Assembly (NCBI GenBank): GCA_031255695.1
Contig: JAIRSA010000099.1
Span: 1 to 9,064 of the forward strand
DNA from: Eubacteriales Family XIII. Incertae Sedis bacterium
Lineage (GTDB): Bacteria; Bacillota; Clostridia; Peptostreptococcales; Anaerovoracaceae
Length of the DNA stretch: 9,064 bases
Direction of reading: 5' to 3'
A model generated the notes under the pieces. The model saw nothing but the letters and a program-made list of their open reading frames with translations. It did no database searches and was not told where the DNA came from. The translations under genes were made by a program, and so were the position numbers. The stretch's first letter is position 1. Each line of letters begins with the position of its first letter. Of this stretch, positions 1-6,463 are shown in pieces.

Positions 1-1704
1 ATCGGCGAGGAAGGCACGCTGGACTATAAGCGCACCATCAGGATCGGCAAGCAGATCGCGTCCGCCCTCAGCATGGCGCACAAGAACAATATCATCCATA
101 GGGACATAAAGCCGCACAATATACTCATAATGTCTGACGGCAATGCAAAAATCACGGATTTTGGGATCGCCAAGGCCGTAAGCGACGCCACCATTGTCGA
201 GCAGGGCGAGGACGCGATAATGGGCTCGGTGCACTATTTTTCGCCTGAGCAGGCGAGGGGGGGCTATGTGGACGAGAAGTCGGACATATATTCCCTTGGG
301 ATTGTGGTGTACGAGATGCTTACGGGCAGGGTGCCCTTTGACGCCGAGAACCCCGTCACTGTAGCGGTAATGCACATGAACGACAAGCCGCAGCCCCCGT
401 CGGCCCTGGTTTCGGGGATACCGCCTGGGCTGGAGCAGATCGTGATGAAAGCCATTGAGAAATACCAGATAAACCGTTTCAAGAGCGCCGACGACATGTT
501 CGAGGCCCTCGACAATGTGAATTTCATTACAGGTATAATAGAAGACAGCAAAATCGCCGACATGGTGCGCGAAAAGGGCGTGGAAGGCGAAGTCGGGGGC
601 GAGGGCGAGGACGCCGGGAAACCGGCTGAAAAGCGCGAGGCCCGCAATGGTAAAGGGGATATGAACAGCAAAAAGAAGAGCAAGGGTGTTGCAAAGATAC
701 GCGTAGCCGCAGTGGCGCTAGCGCTGGTTTGCGCCATACCGGCAAGCTATTTCATATATGTCGGGATCCAGGCATTGAGCGCCCCGAAGGAGGTCGCCCT
801 GCCGGATGTCGTGGGCAAGACGGAGGAAGAGGCCAAGGAGGTGCTGGACGTGCTGGGGATCGGCATCGAGATCGGGGACCGCGTGGCGAGCCCTGAGATC
901 GAGGAAGGCCGCATCGTCTCCCAGGAACGGCCGGAGGGGAGCTTTGTAAAGGAAGGCTTCACCCTGCGCGTGAATATAAGCCGAGGCGCGCCGCCAAGCA
1001 CGGAAAAGGAGCCTGAGGAGGTCATAGTCAAGACGCCGAACCTTGTCGGGAGGAGCCTGGACGACGCAAGGCGGGCCCTAGAGAACTACGGCTACAGGGA
1101 GGGCGCGATCAGCCACGAGAACAGCGAACTGCCGGTGGACTATGTCGTGAGGCAGTCGCCCGAACCAGGCGTCGACGCCGAGCAGGGCGCCCGCATAGAC
1201 ATGGTGCTGAGCCTGGGCACGCCTGAACCGGAGAAAGTGGCGGTGCCCAACCTCCTGGGGCTTACGCGCGAGGCGGCCGCGAGGCAGCTTTCCAACAGCG
1301 GGCTCACAATAGGCGCCATAAGCGAAGAGGCCAGCGATGTCTACGAAGAGGGCCAGATAACGGGCCAGCAGTACGGGCCTGAGGAAGAGGTGGACAAGGG
1401 CGCGGCGGTGAATCTGAGGATCAGCAACGGCGCGGCGGGCACCGGGGGCAGGCAGAGGACGGTGGTTATAGATATAGACTTTACTGACGCCCCAAGCGAG
1501 GTCTTCACGCTTACGGTGATGCTTGCGGACAGCCAAGGCAGGACATCTACGGTCATAGACCGCATGGTGCGCTACAAGACCAGCGGCGGCGACGCGATAC
1601 CCGTCACAGGGGAAGGCTCAGGCACGGTGTATGTGCTCTTCAGCGGCGAGCCGGTAATGTCATACATCGTCGATTTCACATCAGGCAATGTCTCCAAGAT
1701 CTGA
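1..1704 (+). CDS. prkC: PASTA-domain Ser/Thr protein kinase PrkC (5' end missing)
   Basis: Membrane serine/threonine kinase of the PrkC/PknB/Stk family, which binds muropeptides or lipid II outside the cell and phosphorylates cell-wall, division and translation proteins inside. The frame is open from base 1, so the gene starts before the window; the ATG at 73 lies inside the kinase domain and is not the start. Fragment residues 33-35 are the HRD of the catalytic loop (HRDIKPHN), 53-55 the DFG and 81-83 SPE in place of APE. The glycine loop and the ATP-binding lysine lie upstream, off the window. A charged juxtamembrane stretch (about 184-230, acidic then Lys-rich) leads into one membrane segment (about 234-259), three PASTA repeats (about 264-328, 342-406, 412-477) and an 84-residue beta-rich C-terminal tail. 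The stop TGA overlaps the rsgA ATG. Identification is firm; the partners of this kinase are not visible here. Confidence 0.96.
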   Translation: MGEEGTLDYKRTIRIGKQIASALSMAHKNNIIHRDIKPHNILIMSDGNAKITDFGIAKAVSDATIVEQGEDAIMGSVHYFSPEQARGGYVDEKSDIYSLGIVVYEMLTGRVPFDAENPVTVAVMHMNDKPQPPSALVSGIPPGLEQIVMKAIEKYQINRFKSADDMFEALDNVNFITGIIEDSKIADMVREKGVEGEVGGEGEDAGKPAEKREARNGKGDMNSKKKSKGVAKIRVAAVALALVCAIPASYFIYVGIQALSAPKEVALPDVVGKTEEEAKEVLDVLGIGIEIGDRVASPEIEEGRIVSQERPEGSFVKEGFTLRVNISRGAPPSTEKEPEEVIVKTPNLVGRSLDDARRALENYGYREGAISHENSELPVDYVVRQSPEPGVDAEQGARIDMVLSLGTPEPEKVAVPNLLGLTREAAARQLSNSGLTIGAISEEASDVYEEGQITGQQYGPEEEVDKGAAVNLRISNGAAGTGGRQRTVVIDIDFTDAPSEVFTLTVMLADSQGRTSTVIDRMVRYKTSGGDAIPVTGEGSGTVYVLFSGEPVMSYIVDFTSGNVSKI

Positions 1705-2570
1705 TGGATGGGCTGATAGTCAAAGGCATAGGCGGCTTCTACTATGTGAAGGCGGCGGGCGGCGAGGTATACCAATGCAGGGCGCGCGGCGCTTTCAAGA
1801 AGGACGGTGTCACCCCCACAGTGGGCGACGCCGTCGATTTCGAGCCGCTTGACGAAGAAGAAGGCGTAGTCAACAGCATAAAGCCACGCAAAAACATATT
1901 CATCCGGCCGCCCATAGCGAATATAGACTGTTTCGTGGTCATTGTGGCTGCGGCCAGGCCCGCGCCGAACCTAGGCGTGCTGGACAAGTTCCTCGTTTCC
2001 GCAGAGCGGGCCGACACCGAGGTGGCAATCTGCATCAATAAGGTGGATATAGGCAAACCTGAAACTATCAGGGAGATAGTGGATATATACAGCGGTATAT
2101 ACCGGGTGCAGCAGATCAGCTGCGCCACAGGGCAGGGGATAGAAGGGCTGCCTGGGCTGTTCAAGGGCAAGCGCTGCGCCCTGGCCGGGCCTTCGGGCGC
2201 CGGTAAATCGACCCTGCTGAACCTGCTGCATGGCGGGCTCGGCCTAGAGACGGGCAGCGTCAGCGGCAAGACAGAGCGGGGGCGGCACACGACGCGGCAT
2301 GTGGAACTGTTCGAAATGGGCTTCGGCGGCATGATGTTCGACACGCCGGGCTTCACAAGCTTCGAAATGAACGACATGGAAGCGGCCGAGCTTGCGGGCT
2401 GCTATCCGGAGATGGCGGCCTGCCTGGGCCAATGCAGATTTGACGACTGCCGCCATGTGAAGGAGCCGGGCTGCGCGGTCCTGGAGGCCGTGGCGGGGAA
2501 GCGGATAGCCGCGTCGAGGTACGCGTCCTATCTGCGCCAGCTGGAGGAGATAAGCGGCGCCAGGCGCTGA
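1704..2570 (+). CDS. rsgA: Ribosome small subunit-dependent GTPase RsgA
   Basis: Circularly permuted GTPase (RsgA/YjeQ/YloQ) that acts in late maturation of the 30S subunit. The 288 residues are full length. An OB-fold region (about 1-68) is followed by the permuted G motifs: NKVD (G4, 112-115), SCATG (G5, 139-143), GPSGAGKST (G1, 162-170), GRHTT (switch I, 193-197) and DTPG (G3, 213-216). The C-terminal zinc knuckle has the family pattern C-x4-C-x-H-x5-C at C244, C249, H251 and C257. The ATG at 1704 shares its A with the TGA of prkC (TGATG), and no clear ribosome binding site precedes it, so translation is probably coupled to prkC by re-initiation. The order prkC-rsgA-rpe is common in Firmicutes, and RsgA-type GTPases are reported PrkC substrates in some species; whether that holds here is inference. 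Confidence 0.97.
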   Translation: MDGLIVKGIGGFYYVKAAGGEVYQCRARGAFKKDGVTPTVGDAVDFEPLDEEEGVVNSIKPRKNIFIRPPIANIDCFVVIVAAARPAPNLGVLDKFLVSAERADTEVAICINKVDIGKPETIREIVDIYSGIYRVQQISCATGQGIEGLPGLFKGKRCALAGPSGAGKSTLLNLLHGGLGLETGSVSGKTERGRHTTRHVELFEMGFGGMMFDTPGFTSFEMNDMEAAELAGCYPEMAACLGQCRFDDCRHVKEPGCAVLEAVAGKRIAASRYASYLRQLEEISGARR

Positions 2571-2595
2571 GGGCGCACGCCAGGCGCTGAGGGCG
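2559..2595 (+). repeat. 17-bp direct repeat spanning the rsgA stop codon
   Basis: GCCAGGCGCTGAGGGCG occurs at 2559-2575 and again, unchanged, at 2579-2595 (period 20, 3-bp gap CAC). The first copy holds the last codons and TGA stop of rsgA; the second is non-coding and repeats that end. It looks like a local tandem duplication. Confidence 0.85.
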
Positions 2596-2613
2596 GCGCC
2601 TTTTCGGCGGCCC
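2591..2613 (+). other. GC-rich hairpin after rsgA, weak terminator candidate
   Basis: GGGC (2591-2594), a two-base GG bulge, CGCC (2597-2600), loop TTTTC, then GGCG (2606-2609) and GCCC (2610-2613) can form an 8-bp GC stem. No run of T follows, so it is not a standard intrinsic terminator. It could pause RNA polymerase or protect the 3' end between rsgA and rpe, or mean nothing in such GC-rich DNA. Confidence 0.25.
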
Positions 2614-2728
2614 CAGCGTGCGGCCGGAAGAGCCGCCACCTGTGATGGCTGCGAGGCCTGTTCCGGCGATAGCCCAGAGGCGGCCTGGAATTACCTATAT
2701 TTTGCAATGACGGACATTTTTGGCAGTG

Positions 2729-2735
2729 AAGGGAG
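2729..2735 (+). promoter_or_regulatory. Ribosome binding site of rpe
   Basis: AAGGGAG sits six bases before the ATG at 2742 and fixes that start. The 171-bp spacer before rpe turns AT-rich only in its last 50 bases; TATATT at 2696-2701 resembles a -10 box but has no matching -35, so a separate rpe promoter is not supported. Confidence 0.7.
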
Positions 2736-2741
2736 AATAAT

Positions 2742-3398
2742 ATGGGAATAATAGCTCCATCGATATTGTCGGCGGATTTTTCTGTGCTTGGGAAGGAGAT
2801 ATCCAGGCTTGAGGAGGCGGGCGCCCAGATGGTCCATATTGACGTGATGGACGGGCACTTCGTGCCGAACCTGAGCTACGGCCCGGTGGTGGTGCAGAGC
2901 CTGGCGGGCAAGACCGCCCTGCCGTTCGACATCCATCTCATGATCGAGGACGCGGACAAGTACATACCGGCATTTATCACGGAGAATACAGCCTATATCA
3001 CCGTGCACCAGGAGGCATGCGTACACCTCGACAGGACGGTCGGGCTCATAAAGGCGCTGGGCGCAAAGCCTGGGGTCGCGCTCAACCCGGCGACCTCGCT
3101 CGCGACGCTTGACTTCATGCCGGAGGATGTGGAGCTTGTCCTTATCATGTCGGTGAACCCCGGATTCGGGGGGCAGACATTCATAAATGCGTCTGTGGAC
3201 AAAGTGAGGGCCCTTGCGGGGCTCCGGGCGGCGCGCGGCCTTTCGTTCAGGATAGCGGTCGATGGCGGGATATCCCTCGGCAATGCCAAGGCCCTGGCGG
3301 AAGCGGGCGCCGACGTGTTCGTGGCAGGCGCGGCCCTGTTCGAGGCCAGCGACATGAAGGCGTGGATCGACAGCTTCCGCGGCCTGACGGGCGCGTGA
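2742..3398 (+). CDS. rpe: Ribulose-phosphate 3-epimerase
   Basis: Cytosolic TIM-barrel enzyme that interconverts ribulose 5-phosphate and xylulose 5-phosphate in the pentose phosphate pathway. At 218 residues it has the usual length. Visible family features are S8 in the first strand (APSILSADF), the metal and catalytic pair H32 and D34 (VHIDVMDGHFVPN), H65 in DIHLMIE, the loop MSVNPGFGGQ (136-145) that closes over the substrate, the second catalytic aspartate D174 in VDGGI, and a phosphate-binding region around 194-198. The start is set by a good ribosome binding site. It follows rsgA by 171 bp, in the order usual for Firmicutes. The stop TGA (3396-3398) lies inside the first copy of a 30-bp repeat, so the last codon or two may differ from the ancestral end; the barrel itself is intact. 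Confidence 0.97.
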   Translation: MGIIAPSILSADFSVLGKEISRLEEAGAQMVHIDVMDGHFVPNLSYGPVVVQSLAGKTALPFDIHLMIEDADKYIPAFITENTAYITVHQEACVHLDRTVGLIKALGAKPGVALNPATSLATLDFMPEDVELVLIMSVNPGFGGQTFINASVDKVRALAGLRAARGLSFRIAVDGGISLGNAKALAEAGADVFVAGAALFEASDMKAWIDSFRGLTGA

Positions 3399-3460
3399 CA
3401 AAACGTACCGTCCCCACTGTCACTTGGAAGGCGTGACAAAACGTACCGTCCCCACTGTCA
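3393..3460. repeat. Pair of perfect 30-bp direct repeats with inverted ends
   Basis: Two identical 30-bp copies lie at 3393-3422 and 3431-3460, separated by 8 bp (CTTGGAAG). Each begins GCGTGACAAAACG and ends CCCCACTGTCA. TGACA near the left end and TGTCA at the right end are inverted repeats, and a small ACG-TAC-CGT hairpin lies within. Copy one can pair 6 bp (GTGACA/TGTCAC). As I recall, sequences of the form GTGACA...CCGTCCCC...TGTCAC are dispersed repeats in many Clostridia and other bacteria and often accompany Y1-type (RAYT, IS200-like) transposase genes; none is in this window. The first copy contains the rpe stop and the second ends 12 bp before the mgtE promoter. The identity of the copies is seen directly; the REP-like classification is inference. 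Confidence 0.9.
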
Positions 3461-3472
3461 TGGCGAAAGGAG

Positions 3473-3501
3473 TTGCATTATAGAGCGCTGTATCGTATAA
3501 T
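3473..3501 (+). promoter_or_regulatory. SigA-type promoter for mgtE
   Basis: TTGCAT (3473-3478), a 17-bp spacer and a perfect TATAAT (3496-3501) give a near-consensus vegetative promoter. Transcription would start near 3507-3509, leaving a leader of only about 18 bases. It is the one clear promoter in the window. The short leader leaves no room for an M-box magnesium riboswitch. Confidence 0.85.
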
Positions 3502-3507
3502 GTGTGC

Positions 3508-3517
3508 AAGGAAAGGA
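3508..3517 (+). promoter_or_regulatory. Ribosome binding site of mgtE
   Basis: AAGGAAAGGA precedes the ATG at 3526 by 8-9 bases and supports that start over the in-frame GTG at 3502, which lies against the -10 box and so upstream of the expected transcript start. Confidence 0.75.
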
Positions 3518-3525
3518 ATGCGCCT

Positions 3526-4902
3526 ATGGAAAACGAAAAAAGGCCCGAACTTGTCATCGCACGCATTATCGAATTCCTTGACGCCAAAAAATACATTAGA
3601 GCGCGGGACGAGATACTTAAATTTGACGCCGTCGAAACAGCGGAGGCATTAGAGGAGATATTAGAGAAGCCCGGCATAGAATGCGCTGTGATATTGTTCC
3701 GGATGCTTCCGAAGGATGTCTCGGTAGATGTTTTTTCGTACCTCCCTGTCGACGACCAGCTGGCGATCATCAACGCGATAACGGACAAGGAAGTCAAATA
3801 TATAATAGATGAGCTGGACTTCGACGACATGATCGACGTGCTTGAGGAGCTTCCCGCAAATATCGTCGACAAGATCCTTGAAAAGACGCCAAAGGAAGAG
3901 CGGAAGCTTATCAATACATTCCTGCATTATCCAGAGGACAGCGCGGGCAGCCTGATGACGCCCGACTATATAAGCCTTCAGAAGAACATGACGGCGGGCG
4001 AGGCCATGGCCCATATCAGGGCGGTCGGCATGGACAGCGAGACCATATACACCTGCTATGTCAAGGATCGCGGGCGCAAGCTCATAGGCATAGTCTCGCT
4101 GCGTGCGCTGGTGGTCGCCGAGAGCGACGCCCCCATAGCCGGGATGCTGAACGGCGACATGGTGTACGTGCACGTATACGATGACCAGGAGAAGGTCTCG
4201 GAGACATTCAAGCGCTACGGTTTCCTGGCGATACCGGTGGTTGACAACGAGGAGCGCCTGGTCGGGATAATAACGGTCGACGACATACTGGATGTCATCG
4301 AGGAGGAATACAACGAGGACGTGGAGAGGATGGCCGGCGTGCTGGATTCCGGCGACGCCGAATACCTGGACACGGGCGTCTTCAAGCATGTGGCCAGCAG
4401 GCTGCCGTGGCTGATATTCCTGATGATATCCGCAATGCTCACGGGCACGATAATCAGGAGCTTCGAGGCCCTGCTGTCAAACGCGATCAGCTTGGCCGCG
4501 TATCTGCCCATGCTCATGGGGACCGGCGGGAATTCAGGCTCGCAGTCGGCCACGCTCATAATCAGGGGCATGGCGACTGGCGATCTGGAACTGCGGGACG
4601 CCATGCGCGTGCTGTGGAAGGAAGTGAGGATCAGCCTGATAATAGGGCTGGTGCTGAGCAGCCTGAACTTCGCCAAGATACTGCTCCTGGACAGGGAGAG
4701 CATATGGGTGGCCGTGACGGTCTGCCTGGCGATGCTGGTGATAGTCACGCTGGCAAAGTGCATAGGCGGCCTGATGCCCATGCTCGCCAAGCGCATAGGG
4801 ATAGACCCGGCGCTGATGGCGGCCCCCATGATATCGTCGCTTACGGATCTGATCACATGCATATCGTATTTCACGCTTGCGACGGTAATACTTAGCATAT
4901 GA
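3526..4902 (+). CDS. mgtE: Magnesium transporter MgtE
   Basis: Inner-membrane Mg2+ channel/transporter whose cytosolic domains sense Mg2+ and close the pore when it is plentiful. At 458 residues it has the usual length. Order: alpha-helical MgtE N domain (about 20-130), two CBS domains (about 140-200 and 203-262), a connecting helix with acidic residues (about 255-285) and a five-helix pore domain (about 290-458). Family signatures are PMLMGTGGNSGSQ (328-340) and DPALMAAPMISSLTDLIT (427-444), whose acidic residue in the first motif lines the Mg2+ path in the family. The ATG at 3526 follows a strong promoter and ribosome binding site, so this gene begins a new transcript after the repeat pair. 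No riboswitch precedes it; control is probably by protein gating. nnrD follows after 70 bp. Confidence 0.96.
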   Translation: MENEKRPELVIARIIEFLDAKKYIRARDEILKFDAVETAEALEEILEKPGIECAVILFRMLPKDVSVDVFSYLPVDDQLAIINAITDKEVKYIIDELDFDDMIDVLEELPANIVDKILEKTPKEERKLINTFLHYPEDSAGSLMTPDYISLQKNMTAGEAMAHIRAVGMDSETIYTCYVKDRGRKLIGIVSLRALVVAESDAPIAGMLNGDMVYVHVYDDQEKVSETFKRYGFLAIPVVDNEERLVGIITVDDILDVIEEEYNEDVERMAGVLDSGDAEYLDTGVFKHVASRLPWLIFLMISAMLTGTIIRSFEALLSNAISLAAYLPMLMGTGGNSGSQSATLIIRGMATGDLELRDAMRVLWKEVRISLIIGLVLSSLNFAKILLLDRESIWVAVTVCLAMLVIVTLAKCIGGLMPMLAKRIGIDPALMAAPMISSLTDLITCISYFTLATVILSI

Positions 4903-4972
4903 GCGGCGGCAGGCGCGCCCGCGTTTGCGGTGGCGATGGCGCTGCGGGCGGGCGCGGGATCTGGAACGGGAA

Positions 4973-5854
4973 ATGAGTGATGGCAATACACTGACAATCG
5001 ATAGGGAGTACGTCGCGGGGCTCATCAGGCCACGCCGCGCCGACACCCACAAGGGGGACTACGGGCGGGTGCTGATAGTGGCCGGATCGCCCGGCATGGC
5101 CGGCGCGGCGGTCCTTTGCGCGCTCGGCGCGTTCCGGAGCGGCGCGGGGCTTGTGCAGCTGGCAGTGGACGAGGCGCTGTTCCCCATAATGCACGCGGGC
5201 ATAGTGGAAGCCACGTGCGTGAGCCGCAGCAGGCTTCTAGGCAGCCTGGGCAGGCCAGGGGCCGGAGGGATCGGCGCATTTGGCGCGATAGCCGCGGGCC
5301 CGGGCCTGGGCAACACGGCCGAGACGAAGGAGATGATCGCCAGGCTGGCGGAGACGTACACGGGGACCATGGTCATCGACGCGGACGGCCTGAACGCGCT
5401 CGCGGGCAGCACGGATCTGCTCAGGCGCGCCAGATGCCGGGTTATAATAACGCCGCATATGGGCGAGGCCGCGCGGCTCCTGGGCACTGAGCCCGCAGAG
5501 CTGAAGCGCGCCAGGCATGATGCGGCCGCGAGGCTGGCCGCCATATCGGGCTGCGCCGCGTTGCTCAAGGGTGCCGAGACGCTCGTGTTTTCAGACGATG
5601 GCCGCAAAATGGCGAACAAAACCGGGAATCCGGGCATGGCGACCGCCGGCAGCGGCGACGTGCTGACAGGCGTGATAGCGTCGCTTGCGGCGCAGGGGCT
5701 GCAGCCATTCGAGGCGGCAGCGGCAGGCGCCTACCTGCACGGGGCGGCCGGCGACGCGGCGGCGCGGGATCTGGGGGAATACGGCCTTATGGCGTCGGAC
5801 ATAGCGCACAGGATACCAGCTGCGATCATGGGGCTGCACAGCCCGCGCGGCTAG
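4973..5854 (+). CDS. nnrD: ADP/ATP-dependent (S)-NAD(P)H-hydrate dehydratase
   Basis: Ribokinase-like repair enzyme that converts the S form of hydrated NADH or NADPH (NADHX/NADPHX) back to the cofactor, using ADP or ATP. Read from the ATG at 4973 it is 293 residues. Visible family features: KGDYGRVLIVAGSPGMAGAA (27-46), SGAGLV (56-61), AAGPGLG (107-113), VIDADGLNAL (134-143), ITPHMGEAARLL (159-170), LLKG (197-200), and GNPGMATAGSGDVLTGVIA (218-236) with the GSGD aspartate expected at the active site. The frame stays open to a TTG at 4925, but that stretch codes for a Trp/Arg-rich run unlike the family. The ribosome binding site is weak (GGA, 8 bases upstream). Many bacteria fuse this domain to the NnrE epimerase; here it stands alone and no epimerase is in view. 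It probably shares the mgtE transcript. Confidence 0.93.
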   Translation: MSDGNTLTIDREYVAGLIRPRRADTHKGDYGRVLIVAGSPGMAGAAVLCALGAFRSGAGLVQLAVDEALFPIMHAGIVEATCVSRSRLLGSLGRPGAGGIGAFGAIAAGPGLGNTAETKEMIARLAETYTGTMVIDADGLNALAGSTDLLRRARCRVIITPHMGEAARLLGTEPAELKRARHDAAARLAAISGCAALLKGAETLVFSDDGRKMANKTGNPGMATAGSGDVLTGVIASLAAQGLQPFEAAAAGAYLHGAAGDAAARDLGEYGLMASDIAHRIPAAIMGLHSPRG

Positions 5855-5928
5855 GCGCATTGCCGGGGCAGGCATTTGGCTGCCAGGCGGCGCTGCCGGG
5901 GGCCATTTCGGCCGCGCGGCTAGGCGCA
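5843..5928 (+). repeat. 17-bp direct repeat spanning the nnrD stop codon
   Basis: CCGCGCGGCTAGGCGCA occurs at 5843-5859, covering the last codons and TAG stop of nnrD, and again unchanged at 5912-5928 in the spacer (offset 69). Between them, TGCCGGGG followed by a CATTT-containing stretch also occurs twice in degenerate form, so the whole 96-bp spacer may derive from a local duplication. Confidence 0.8.
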
Positions 5929-5937
5929 GGATTTTAT

Positions 5938-5944
5938 CAGGAGA
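5938..5944 (+). promoter_or_regulatory. Ribosome binding site of the secreted protein gene
   Basis: CAGGAGA ends six bases before the ATG at 5951 and fixes that start. No promoter is recognisable in the 96-bp spacer. Confidence 0.75.
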
Positions 5945-5950
5945 ATTATT

Positions 5951-6427
5951 ATGACAGGACATGTGAAAAAACTGGCTATTGCGGTGGGGGGGCTTCTGGC
6001 AGCAGGCCTCCTTTCGGCGGCAGTATACGCTGCGGCGGCCGATCCGGGCTCGGAGGGCGATCCGCTGGTCACGAAAAGCTATGTCGATCAGCTCCTCTCC
6101 AAAATGGGGGCCGTGTTCGTGCCCCTTGAAGTCAAGGAAGGGCAAAAGCTCGTCGGCAGCGAAGGGACCGAGCTCATACTGAGGAGCGGCGAGGCCACTG
6201 CGGTCGGCGCCGAGGAGAACGGGGTATCTGACCTGACGGCGGGGAAGGACCTCATGACCGGCGATATCGTGGAGGCGAACCATCTGCTGATCGTGCCGAG
6301 GGGCGATGGGCGCGGCATAACGGCCGAGACGGACGTGTGGCTGATGATAAAAGGCGGCTACAGCCTGGCCGAGCCCCAGGGGCCGGCGGAAGAGGCGGAA
6401 GAGCAGGAACAGCAGAAGGGGCAGTAG
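5951..6427 (+). CDS. Small secreted protein of unknown function
   Basis: A 158-residue protein I cannot assign to a named family. Residues 1-27 form a typical signal peptide: KK at 6-7, a hydrophobic Ala/Leu/Gly core and a VYA cleavage motif at 25-27, with AAA following. The mature part starts with DPLVTKSYVDQLL (37-49), then a compact, probably beta-rich domain (about 53-137) with the motifs GTELILRSGEATAV (72-85), NGVSDLTAGKDL (90-101), NHLLIVPRGDGRG (110-122) and a closing IKGGY (133-137). The tail (about 141-158) is rich in Glu, Gln and Pro. I recall similar uncharacterised exported proteins in other Clostridia and Bacilli, but no function. It has a strong ribosome binding site and stands 53 bp before the DUF5693 gene, so a role in the cell envelope beside that protein and CsaB is a reasonable inference only. 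Confidence 0.85.
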   Translation: MTGHVKKLAIAVGGLLAAGLLSAAVYAAAADPGSEGDPLVTKSYVDQLLSKMGAVFVPLEVKEGQKLVGSEGTELILRSGEATAVGAEENGVSDLTAGKDLMTGDIVEANHLLIVPRGDGRGITAETDVWLMIKGGYSLAEPQGPAEEAEEQEQQKGQ

Positions 6428-6460
6428 GGCCGCCATTGGCAGCAGGACGGCCATTGGCAG
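6426..6460 (+). repeat. Imperfect 18-bp tandem repeat after the secreted protein gene
   Basis: GCCATTGGCAG occurs at 6432-6442 and 6450-6460 (period 18); the six bases before each copy also agree at four positions (AGGGCC and AGGACG). The first unit starts within the TAG stop codon. A third short local duplication at a gene end in this window. Confidence 0.7.
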
Positions 6461-6463
6461 TAT

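Noticed and set aside
73..75. ATG at 73 as the prkC start
   Set aside because: The frame is open to base 1 and the ATG falls just before the HRD catalytic loop, well inside the kinase domain.
2696..2724. Promoter before rpe (TATATT, or TTGCAA as -35)
   Set aside because: Neither box has a partner at 16-18 bp; the AT-rich patch alone is not enough.
2691..3401. Long minus-strand frame (236 codons) opposite rpe
   Set aside because: It mirrors rpe, its translation is rich in His, Arg and Gly with no recognisable motif, and it has no ribosome binding site; a GC-rich shadow.
3393..3460. Two-repeat CRISPR-like array
   Set aside because: The repeat length fits, but the spacer is only 8 bp, there are just two units and no cas gene is near; the inverted ends fit a REP-like element better.
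3502..3525. GTG start eight codons upstream for mgtE
   Set aside because: It directly follows the TATAAT box and lies upstream of the expected transcript start; ATG 3526 has the ribosome binding site.
4914..4956. CGCGCCC/GGGCGCG inverted repeat between mgtE and nnrD as a terminator
   Set aside because: Seven bp with a 29-base loop in very GC-rich DNA and no T run; likely chance.
4925..4972. TTG start sixteen codons upstream for nnrD
   Set aside because: The added residues are a Trp/Arg-rich run unlike the family and no ribosome binding site precedes it.
5591..6454. Minus-strand frame of 287 codons across nnrD and the secreted-protein gene
   Set aside because: Arg/Pro/His-rich translation with no family features, opposite two well-supported genes.
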